From: an uncultured Bryobacteraceae bacterium
GTDB taxonomy: Bacteria; Acidobacteriota; Terriglobia; Bryobacterales; Bryobacteraceae
Assembly: GCA_937924525.1 (NCBI GenBank)
Contig: CALDSU010000008.1
Location: 372,001-436,000, forward strand
Direction: 5' to 3'
Length of the DNA stretch: 64,000 nucleotides
This document shows positions 49,674 through 56,955 of this stretch, piece after piece (within the stretch, counting starts at the first letter, position 1; the number at the start of each line of letters is the position of its first letter). The position numbers were made by a program, and so were the translations under genes. The notes below the pieces were generated by a model. That model searched no databases and was not told where the DNA came from. It saw only the letters and a list, made by a program, of their open reading frames with translations.

Positions 49674-50378
49674 TCACCTTCCGCCGCCCGCGCGGCGGCG
49701 GAAGCCCAAGCGACCTGCCAGTAGCAGCGCGACCCCGGTCAGCAAGAGCGTACCCGGCTCGGGAGCGTTCTGAAAGACAATGTCTTGCGCGCCGATGAGG
49801 TTGAGGGCGAAGACGTCGTCCAGCCTCGGTCCCGCGCTGGTGAGGCTAGATAGCATGGTTTGCGCCAGGGTCAAGGCGGCGGGATCGCCCGGATTGCGGA
49901 ACCGCGTGGTTCCGCTCGTTACGTCCAGCACCCCCGTTGTTTCGCGTACGATCTCCCACGTGGCAATCTGGAGCGCGTGGGCCGTGTTGGTCGGAATCGA
50001 CGCAATGAATTGCGGAAAATAGCGCGCGTAGAGTTCCCGCAGCAAGTCAGCCCGAGCGGGCCCCATGCCGCCGATGTTGGTCGCTCCGTATTGCAGGTCC
50101 TCGACGTCGTAGGTGTAGGTGACGCCGGGCGTGACGAACTCGCGGGGCTCAATGCAGAAGCCGACGAAATCGCCGGTCGGACTTCCAGGATAGGTGCCGC
50201 CTAAGCGCGTGAAAGCGAACAAGCCGACGCTGGTGGTGATCCAGCCTCCACCATCTCCCACGTCGCGCTGAATGCTCATCGGGTTGATGACCCCGTTGAA
50301 GCGCGCGATGAGGGTGGCGCTTTCGAGCGGCATCACGGCAGCCAAGCCGACACAAAGAAAGAGAGCGGTGCGAATCAT
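49674..50378 (-). CDS. PEP-CTERM protein with thioester-domain-like motifs
   Basis: This is a 234-aa surface-targeted protein. It has an N-terminal signal and a C-terminal sorting tail (APEPGTLLLTGVALLLAGRLGFRRR), which is a clear PEP-CTERM signal for exosortase. The body has GFCIEPREF (Cys75) and HALQIATWEIV (Gln137). The Cys and Gln spacing and their contexts resemble thioester domains (TED/TQXA) of Gram-positive adhesins, where these two side chains cross-link. No exosortase gene is in the window. Convergent with GH127. The body assignment is tentative; the sorting signal is strong. Confidence 0.8.
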   Translation of the reverse strand: MIRTALFLCVGLAAVMPLESATLIARFNGVINPMSIQRDVGDGGGWITTSVGLFAFTRLGGTYPGSPTGDFVGFCIEPREFVTPGVTYTYDVEDLQYGATNIGGMGPARADLLRELYARYFPQFIASIPTNTAHALQIATWEIVRETTGVLDVTSGTTRFRNPGDPAALTLAQTMLSSLTSAGPRLDDVFALNLIGAQDIVFQNAPEPGTLLLTGVALLLAGRLGFRRRAGGGR

Positions 50379-50537
50379 GCGTTTTCAGAACCCCACATAG
50401 CAGTTAAGGTTGGTCCAGGGCTGCAAGCGGCGGCGACCCCGGAGCTAGGATCATGGTGTACTGACTTGTCCGGACGAGGAATCGGGTCGACTCCCTAGCC
50501 CCTTTGCGTGTTCCGCCTTAGCCCTCCCCCCTCAGTT

Positions 50538-50555
50538 GCGGTACGTCGGTACCGC
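50538..50555. promoter_or_regulatory. perfect palindrome GCGGTAC-GTCG-GTACCGC
   Basis: This perfect 7-bp inverted repeat with a 4-nt spacer lies 46 nt before the dehydrogenase ATG. It also contains a direct CGGTAC repeat. Its position and symmetry suit an operator for the dehydrogenase-SDR-NIPSNAP operon. A TAGGAT at 50581-50586 may be the -10. No regulator gene is adjacent. Confidence 0.4.
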
Positions 50556-50601
50556 CAGGGCATCTGAGGCGTTTTGCGGGTAGGATGAGAAGAAGCTCGC
50601 C

Positions 50602-51639
50602 ATGAAAGCTCTCCTTCTCACCGACTACCTGCAGATGCAGTACACCGACGTGCCGGAGCCGGAAATCGGCCCGGACGACCTGCTGGTGGGGGTCCGGGCG
50701 TGCGGCATCTGCGGCAGCGACGTGCATGGCTTCGACGGCAGCACCGGACGGCGCATTCCTCCGCTGGTGATGGGACACGAGGCGGCAGGCGTCGTCGTGG
50801 AAACCGGCAGGAATGTCCGGCGCTGGAAGAAGGGCGACCGGGTGACGTTCGACTCGACGGTGTCCTGCGGCCAGTGCTACTTCTGCCGGCGCGGCGACAT
50901 CAACTTATGCGACAACCGGCAGGTGCTGGGCGTTTCGACGGGAGAGTACCGGCGGCACGGGGCGTTCGCGGAACTGGTGGCCGTGCCGCAGAACATTGTC
51001 TACGCGCTGCCCGACGAACTGCCCTTTGAGCACGCCGCCCTGATTGAGGCGGTATCCGTCGCGGTCCATGCCGCCAACCTGACGCCGGTAAGCCTGGGCG
51101 ACACCGCGGTGGTGGTGGGCAGCGGGATGATCGGGATGCTGACCATCCAGGCGCTGCGCCGGAAAGGCTGCGGACGCATCATCGCGGTGGATCTCGAACA
51201 CCACAAACTGGAAGCAGCGCGCGGCCTGGGCGCGGATGTGACGTTGAATCCGAGACGCGACGACGTGCCGGCCGCGGTCCGGGCGTGGACCGATGGCCGC
51301 GGGGCGGACATCGCGGCGGAGGCGGTCGGCGCGACCGAGCCGATCCGGACCGCGCTCGATAGCCTGCGCAAGGGCGGCGTGCTGACGCTGATCGGAAACG
51401 TCACGCCCCGCATCGAGCTCAACCTGCAATCGGTGGTGACGCGGCAGATCCGGCTGATCGGCTCCTGCGCGTCGGCGGGCGAGTACCCGGCCTGCATCGC
51501 GCTGCTGGCCAGCGGGGCGATCGAGGTGCGGCCGCTGATCAGCGCCCGCGCGCCCTTGGGCGAGGGCGTCGAGTGGTTTCATCGCCTTTACCGGCACGAG
51601 CCGAACCTGATGAAAGTGATTCTGGAGCCGCAAAGATGA
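50602..51639 (+). CDS. zinc-dependent medium-chain alcohol/polyol dehydrogenase
   Basis: This is a 345-aa MDR-family NAD(P)-dependent dehydrogenase. Catalytic zinc ligands are in CGICGSDVHGF and MGHEAAG. The structural zinc cysteines are in CGQCYFCRRGDINLC, and the Rossmann motif is VVVGSGMIGML. Similarity in layout is to sorbitol, threonine or galactitol-phosphate dehydrogenases; the substrate is a polyol or sugar acid by context. Its stop overlaps the ATG of the SDR gene (ATGA), showing translational coupling. The palindrome at 50538-50555 is a candidate operator. Confidence 0.92.
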   Translation: MKALLLTDYLQMQYTDVPEPEIGPDDLLVGVRACGICGSDVHGFDGSTGRRIPPLVMGHEAAGVVVETGRNVRRWKKGDRVTFDSTVSCGQCYFCRRGDINLCDNRQVLGVSTGEYRRHGAFAELVAVPQNIVYALPDELPFEHAALIEAVSVAVHAANLTPVSLGDTAVVVGSGMIGMLTIQALRRKGCGRIIAVDLEHHKLEAARGLGADVTLNPRRDDVPAAVRAWTDGRGADIAAEAVGATEPIRTALDSLRKGGVLTLIGNVTPRIELNLQSVVTRQIRLIGSCASAGEYPACIALLASGAIEVRPLISARAPLGEGVEWFHRLYRHEPNLMKVILEPQR

Positions 51640-52436
51640 GCGCACCATTTTTCGATTTGAGCGGACGGGTGGCCCTGGTGACGGGGGCCAGCCGCGGCTT
51701 GGGGCAATATTTTGGGCGGGCCTTGGCGCGCGCCGGCGCCGATCTGATTATCACGAGCCGCAGACTGGCCGATCTGACGCCGTTCCAACGCGAGATCGAA
51801 GCCTTGGGGCGGCGCGCCGTGCCGCTGGAACTGGACGTCCGGGACTACGGCAGCATCCAGCGCCTCGGCGAGGCGGCGCCCGAAGCTTACGGCCGCATCG
51901 ACATCCTGGTGAACAACGCCGGCTGCAACGTGCGCAAGCCCGCGCTGGAGGTGAGCTGGGACGACTGGAACCTGGTGGTGGAGACGAACCTGCGCGGCAC
52001 CTTCTTCGTGTCGCAGGCCATCGCCCGGCACATGATTCCCCGCCGCTACGGTCGGATCATCAACATCGGCTCGGTGACCTGCGTGTTCGGCTACGCGGGA
52101 TTGGGGCCCTACACCGCCAGCCGGGGCGGAGTCAAGCAGCTCACCATGAGCCTGGCCGACGACTGGGGACCGCACGGCATCACCGTGAACTGCCTGGCGC
52201 CGGGCTGGTTCAAGACCGCGCAAACCGCGGTCCTCTATGAGAACCAGGAATGGCTCGCCTATATCTGCGACCGCATCCCGCTGAAGCGCCCCGGCGCGCC
52301 GAACGACCTGGACGGCGCGGTGGTGTTCCTCGCCTCCGAGGAGAGCCGGTATATCACCGGACAGACGCTCTTGGTCGACGGCGGCATCTCGACGGGCGCC
52401 ACCAAGGCTACGATTCAGAAGAAGCCGACGGCATGA
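51636..52436 (+). CDS. SDR oxidoreductase, gluconate-5-dehydrogenase-like
   Basis: This 266-aa short-chain dehydrogenase begins with FDLSGRVALVTGASRGLGQ (nucleotide binding) and has LVNNAGCN, INIGSV with the catalytic Ser region, and the C-terminal YITGQTLLVDGG. Its pattern resembles gluconate 5-dehydrogenase and 2-deoxygluconate 3-dehydrogenase. The usual YxxxK motif reads YTASRGG: the catalytic Lys is replaced by Arg. It starts at ATG 51636 overlapping the dehydrogenase stop, so the two enzymes probably act in one sugar-acid pathway. Confidence 0.9.
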   Translation: MSAPFFDLSGRVALVTGASRGLGQYFGRALARAGADLIITSRRLADLTPFQREIEALGRRAVPLELDVRDYGSIQRLGEAAPEAYGRIDILVNNAGCNVRKPALEVSWDDWNLVVETNLRGTFFVSQAIARHMIPRRYGRIINIGSVTCVFGYAGLGPYTASRGGVKQLTMSLADDWGPHGITVNCLAPGWFKTAQTAVLYENQEWLAYICDRIPLKRPGAPNDLDGAVVFLASEESRYITGQTLLVDGGISTGATKATIQKKPTA

Positions 52437-52451
52437 TATCCTCGGTGGCCG

Positions 52452-52880
52452 ATGACAGCCCGGCTCTTCTTACAGTACGCCGCGGTGGCGGCGGTTTCGG
52501 CTCTGGGAGGATGGTGGATGCACAGCGAGACGGCAGCGGCGGCGTCCCCGCGCGTTTTTGAACTACGTACGTACACCGCTCATGAGGGCAAGCTCGAGGC
52601 GCTGCACGCGCGCTTCCGCAACCACACGGTGAAGCTCTTTGAGAAACACGGCATGCAGAACATCGGGTACTGGGTCCCGCGGGACGCCCCCGGCAAGACC
52701 AACACGCTGATTTACATCGTTTCTCACGCCAGCAGGGAGCAGGCCCGGATGAACTGGGATGCGTTCCGCAACGATCCGGCCTGGATCCGGGCGCGCGACG
52801 AATCGGAAAGAAACGGCAAGCTGGTCGAGAAGGTCGAGTCCGTGTTCATGGACGCGGTGGACTATTCTCCGATGAAGTAG
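52452..52880 (+). CDS. NIPSNAP-family protein, exported
   Basis: This 142-aa protein has an N-terminal hydrophobic signal (FLQYAAVAAVSALGGWW). A NIPSNAP ferredoxin-like domain follows: RVFELRTYTAHEGKLEALHARFRNHT, FEKHGMQNIGYWVP, TLIYIVSHASREQARMNWDAF. NIPSNAP domains form dimeric alpha-beta barrels; a function in bacteria is not established. It is 15 nt after the SDR gene and may share its transcript, although TGATAT lies 12 nt before the ATG. Confidence 0.88.
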   Translation: MTARLFLQYAAVAAVSALGGWWMHSETAAAASPRVFELRTYTAHEGKLEALHARFRNHTVKLFEKHGMQNIGYWVPRDAPGKTNTLIYIVSHASREQARMNWDAFRNDPAWIRARDESERNGKLVEKVESVFMDAVDYSPMK

Positions 52881-52925
52881 AGCGGTCCGCGCGGGCGCGT
52901 TAGAATAGAGGCGCCCAAATCCTGG

Positions 52926-55415
52926 ATGTGTGAACGACTGGCTCGCGGAATCCTGCTGTTGGGGCTGGTGGGGCTGCCGCTGCGCGCCGCTGGAGCGGTC
53001 ACCGGGAAGGTGACCGATGAGAACGGCGTCGCGGTAGCGGCCGCGCGCGTCCAGTTGCGCGCCGCGGACGGGTATCGCGTCACCGCGGTTTCGGACCTGA
53101 CCGGCCATTTCCGCGTGGAAGCGCCCGTCCCGGGCCGTTACCAGGTGCGCTGCGAGCGGGACGGGTTCTTTCGGCTGGATACGACCGTGGACCTGAGCGA
53201 GGCCGAGCCTGGCCTTACCCTGGTCCTCAACCATTTGGAAGACCTGGTGCAGAAGGTGGATGTAGCCTACTCGGCGCCAGAGGTAGACCCGCAACAGATC
53301 AGCGAGAAGAAGCAACTCAACAATCTCCAGATGCTGGAAGTGCCCTACCCGGCGTCGCAGGATTTCCGCAACGCCCTGCCCATGCTGCCCGGCGTGGTGC
53401 AAGACACGGCGGGCCGGCTGCACTTCAACGGGGGCGGCGCGGACCAGACCAACTTCACGCTGGACGGGTTCAATCTGACCGATCCGGTGACCGGCCGGCT
53501 GGAAGCGCGCATCAACGTGGAGACCGTGCGGGCGGTCGAGTACGAAGGCAGCGGGTTCACCGCGGATAAGGGACGCGGGTCGGCCGGTTTCGTGGACCTG
53601 AAGACCGCCATGGGCGACGACCAGTGGCGCGTCGGCGCCACCAACTTTGTGCCGAGCTTTTCCGCCCTGGGCGGCTGGCATTGGAGCAAATGGACGCCGC
53701 GTTTTCAGTTCTCCGGCCCATTGCGGAAAGGGCGGGTGTGGTTTCACAACGGCTTCGACGCTTTCTACGACGTCGACACCGTGCCGGAACTGCCGCGGCA
53801 GGAGAATCGCAGCCGCGCGTTGTCCTCGAACAACCTCACCCGGGTACAGGCGAATGTGACCTCCGCCAACATTCTGACCGCGAGCGTGCTGTACAACCTG
53901 GTGCGCGACAGCCGGCGGGGATTGTCGTTTCTCGAACCGGCGGAAACCACCACCAACCGCCGCCAGAACCTGTGGTTCGCTTCTTTGAAGGATCAGCACA
54001 CCTTCCGGCGCGGCGCGATCGTCGAGTTCGGCTTCGCCGGCACCCGGATCAGCGAGCGGCAGAATCCTTTGGGGCGGCAGCCGTTCGAGATTCTGCCCTG
54101 GGGCCGGCGCGGCAACTACTTCGTGGACGTGACGCGCGACGTGGACCGCCAGCAGTGGATCGCCAAGACCTACCTGCCCGCCCTCCGCTCGCCGTGGGGC
54201 GCCCACCAGTTTCAGTTCGGCGTGGACTTACAACGCACCGCGTATTGGCAACGGGCGGACCGGCACACGTACCGGATTCTGCGCAATGACGAGAGCGTGG
54301 CCCGCGAGGTATCCTTCGCGGGCGCGGGCCGCGCCGCCCGGCGCAACTTCGAGTTCACCGAGTATGTGTCGGACCGCTGGACGCCGCGCGACGGACTGCT
54401 GCTCGACGTGGGACTCCGTCTCGATTGGGATCAGGTGGTGCGCAACGTGCTCACCTCGCCCCGGCTCGGCGTCTCGTGGGCCCCGGCGTGGCTGGGCGGC
54501 GCCAAGGTGGCAGCCGCCGTGGGCGTGTTTCATGACGCGCTCAGCCTGCCGCTGATCAGCCGGCACCAGGACCAGGTGGCGGTTTCGACCTTCCTTGCTC
54601 CGGACGGCCTGGTCCGGCGCGGTCCGGTTGAAACGGCATTCCTGGTGGAAGAGCAATTCCTGCGCGTGCCTCGCTACCGGACCGTCAGCGCCAGCCTCGA
54701 GCGCCCGTTGCCTGGCGGTCTGCTCGGCAAAGCGACTTATTTGCGGAGGAGCGGCAATCGGGGGCTGACTTTCTTTTCCGAACTGGTGGACCTTCAGGGT
54801 CCCGAAGCGTCCCGCGTCCGGCAGGTGGAAAATTATTATCTGCGCAACTGGCGCCGCGACCGGTACGACGCCCTGGAGCTTACCGTGCGGCGCTCGTTCG
54901 GGGGCGCCTTTCAGTGGCACGGAAGCTACGTGTGGTCCCACGCCCGTTCGAACGCCGTCATCGATTTCAGCCTGGAGAACTCGATTTTCGCCGAGCAGAG
55001 CGGGGGGCCGTTTCCCTGGGATACGCCCCATCGCTTCGTCACCTGGGGTTGGGCGCCGCTGCCGGAGCGCCGGCTGGCTCCGTGCCTGCGCTTTCTTACA
55101 CGCGACACCAATGCTTCCTACCTGATCGAATACCGCACCGGCTTCCCGTTCAGCGCCGTCAACGAAGAGGGTTTCCTCGCCGGCCGGCCGAACGAATGGC
55201 GGCTGCCGGGCTATTTCAACATCAACCTGCACTTGGAACGGAGGTTCCGGTTCTGGCATTACCTGCTGGCGTGGCGGGTAGGGTTGAACAACCTGACCAA
55301 TCATGGCAATCCGAACGTGGTCAACAACAACATTGACTCACCGGACTTCCTGGCGTTTGGACGCGGTCAACCCCGGGCGGTGCAGGTGCGGCTGCGCTTT
55401 CTCGGGAAGAAATAA
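52926..55415 (+). CDS. TonB-dependent receptor with CarboxypepD_reg domain
   Basis: This is an 829-aa outer-membrane receptor. A signal peptide is followed by a regulatory-like domain (about 24-100; GAVTGKVTDENGVAVAAARVQL, SDLTGHFRVEAPVPGRYQVR). The plug follows (about 125-230; PASQDFRNALPMLPGVVQDTAGRLHFNGGGADQTNFTLDGFNLTD) and then a barrel ending RAVQVRLRFLGKK. The final residue is Lys, not the usual aromatic. A TAGAAT box lies 19 nt before the ATG. An exported esterase follows 27 nt downstream and may process the same substrate. Confidence 0.9.
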   Translation: MCERLARGILLLGLVGLPLRAAGAVTGKVTDENGVAVAAARVQLRAADGYRVTAVSDLTGHFRVEAPVPGRYQVRCERDGFFRLDTTVDLSEAEPGLTLVLNHLEDLVQKVDVAYSAPEVDPQQISEKKQLNNLQMLEVPYPASQDFRNALPMLPGVVQDTAGRLHFNGGGADQTNFTLDGFNLTDPVTGRLEARINVETVRAVEYEGSGFTADKGRGSAGFVDLKTAMGDDQWRVGATNFVPSFSALGGWHWSKWTPRFQFSGPLRKGRVWFHNGFDAFYDVDTVPELPRQENRSRALSSNNLTRVQANVTSANILTASVLYNLVRDSRRGLSFLEPAETTTNRRQNLWFASLKDQHTFRRGAIVEFGFAGTRISERQNPLGRQPFEILPWGRRGNYFVDVTRDVDRQQWIAKTYLPALRSPWGAHQFQFGVDLQRTAYWQRADRHTYRILRNDESVAREVSFAGAGRAARRNFEFTEYVSDRWTPRDGLLLDVGLRLDWDQVVRNVLTSPRLGVSWAPAWLGGAKVAAAVGVFHDALSLPLISRHQDQVAVSTFLAPDGLVRRGPVETAFLVEEQFLRVPRYRTVSASLERPLPGGLLGKATYLRRSGNRGLTFFSELVDLQGPEASRVRQVENYYLRNWRRDRYDALELTVRRSFGGAFQWHGSYVWSHARSNAVIDFSLENSIFAEQSGGPFPWDTPHRFVTWGWAPLPERRLAPCLRFLTRDTNASYLIEYRTGFPFSAVNEEGFLAGRPNEWRLPGYFNINLHLERRFRFWHYLLAWRVGLNNLTNHGNPNVVNNNIDSPDFLAFGRGQPRAVQVRLRFLGKK

Positions 55416-55430
55416 CCGCAGGCGACGTCC

Positions 55431-55436
55431 TATGAT
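55431..55436 (+). promoter_or_regulatory. -10-like TATGAT, 6 nt before ATG (leaderless candidate)
   Basis: TATGAT (5 of 6 to consensus) is followed by AACGGG and then the ATG of the esterase gene. A transcript starting at the usual distance would begin at the ATG. No Shine-Dalgarno is seen. Confidence 0.45.
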
Positions 55437-55442
55437 AACGGG

Positions 55443-56687
55443 ATGCGTTTGTGGATGGCTTTGCTGGTGGCGGCCGGCGTCCAGGCGGCTGTGCCCTCTT
55501 CCTTCGACGCCTTGTGGCGTCTGACCCGCTCCCCTTCCCGGGCGCTGGCTGCCGCGCTTGAGTCCTGGTTTTGCGAGTCCGACCTGCGCGAGGGCAAGGC
55601 GTGGGCCAGCCAGGGATCGAACTTCGTTTGGGCGCTCGAATGCGAGCGGGAGCCGCAACTGGTGGTGGACGAACAGGCGCCCCGCAAGATGCGGCGGATC
55701 CCCGGGACGCATCTGTGGTATGCAACCGGCCAATTGCAGACCGGGCGCGTGCACGCGTTCGAGTACCGGATCGAGGGAAAACCGTTCGGCGGCAAGGCGG
55801 ATGTGCCGGCCTTTGGTCCTTACTCCTACCTGAAGCCGGGTGCGGCGCCGGGCAGACTCTCGAAAAAGTTCACCCACCGCAGCCAAGTCTATCCGGATAT
55901 GGAGTGCTCTTATTGGGTTTACGCGCCAGCCGCCTACGACGGCGCGCAGCCCGCGGCGGTCATGATCTGGCAGGATGGCGAGGTGCTGGTCCCGCGCGAA
56001 CTGCCCTCGCGCGCGCAGATTGTCTTTGACAACCTGACCCACGAAGGGAAGATCCCCGTGATGGTCCACATTTTGATCTCGCCCGGCCTGGTGGGAGGCC
56101 GCCGGATTCGCTCAGAGCAATATGACGAGGTGTCGGACCGGTACGCGCGTTTTCTGCTCGAGGAGATTCTCCCGGCGGTAGGGGCCGGCTATCGTCTGCG
56201 AACGGACGGATACTCCCGGGCGCTGGCGGGGGATTCGTCGGGCGGAATCTGCGCCTTCAATGCCGCGTGGCACCGGCCCGAAGAATTCAGCCGCGTCCTG
56301 TCGCGGATTGGCAGTTTCACGAGCATTCAATGGAAACCCGGCAGGATGGACGGAGGCAATATCTATCCCTTCTGGGTCCGCAAGGCCCCGCGCAAGAATC
56401 TGCGGGTCTGGCTCCAGGATGGCGCGGGGGATCTGGAAAACGAGCACGGCAGTTGGCCCGCCCAGAATCTGGCGATGGCCAATGCGCTGAAGCTGATGGA
56501 GTATGACTTCCACTTTAGTTGGGGCGAAGGCGGACATAGCCGCAACAGCGGACATGTGGAACTGGCTGAGGAGATGGTCTGGCTGTGGCGGGACTATAAC
56601 CCCGCCCGCACCGGGCAGGAGTTCCGGATGGATCCGGCCGAACGCGGCCGGCCGTTCTACCGGATCAGGGGATTAAACCGGAAGTGA
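55443..56687 (+). CDS. exported esterase (enterochelin-esterase/PF00756 type)
   Basis: This is a 414-aa secreted alpha/beta hydrolase. After the signal peptide comes a beta-sandwich N-terminal domain like that of Fes/IroD-type esterases (NFVWALECEREPQLVVDE, HAFEYRIEGKPFGGKAD). The esterase domain then begins FTHRSQVYPDMECSYWVYAPAAYDG. The nucleophile is in LAGDSSGGICAF, the acid is probably in WLQDGAGDLENE, and the His is in WGEGGHSRNSGH. The substrate may be a carbohydrate ester, or a siderophore if the upstream TonB receptor carries one. There is no direct evidence for either. Confidence 0.88.
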   Translation: MRLWMALLVAAGVQAAVPSSFDALWRLTRSPSRALAAALESWFCESDLREGKAWASQGSNFVWALECEREPQLVVDEQAPRKMRRIPGTHLWYATGQLQTGRVHAFEYRIEGKPFGGKADVPAFGPYSYLKPGAAPGRLSKKFTHRSQVYPDMECSYWVYAPAAYDGAQPAAVMIWQDGEVLVPRELPSRAQIVFDNLTHEGKIPVMVHILISPGLVGGRRIRSEQYDEVSDRYARFLLEEILPAVGAGYRLRTDGYSRALAGDSSGGICAFNAAWHRPEEFSRVLSRIGSFTSIQWKPGRMDGGNIYPFWVRKAPRKNLRVWLQDGAGDLENEHGSWPAQNLAMANALKLMEYDFHFSWGEGGHSRNSGHVELAEEMVWLWRDYNPARTGQEFRMDPAERGRPFYRIRGLNRK

Positions 56688-56955
56688 CGGGCCCGCCACA
56701 CCTGTGCGAAGGCGCGCACAGCCGCTCGCCGATGCCGGCGGAAGGCCTGGCCGGCGCCTGCCGGGTCCCGCCTTCAAGCGAATCAATCAGTTTCCGGGCG
56801 ACGCCCCCATGGTCTAAGCGCGATCCCTCAGACCGCCGAGATTCAGCTAGAATGGAAAATTACGTGCTTCACCGTCCGGCGGAGTCCAGAGAAATCTCTT
56901 GCGGGGCCACGTCCTCTTCAAACCAGCGCGGAACGGGAAAGGAATCAGGTATCGG

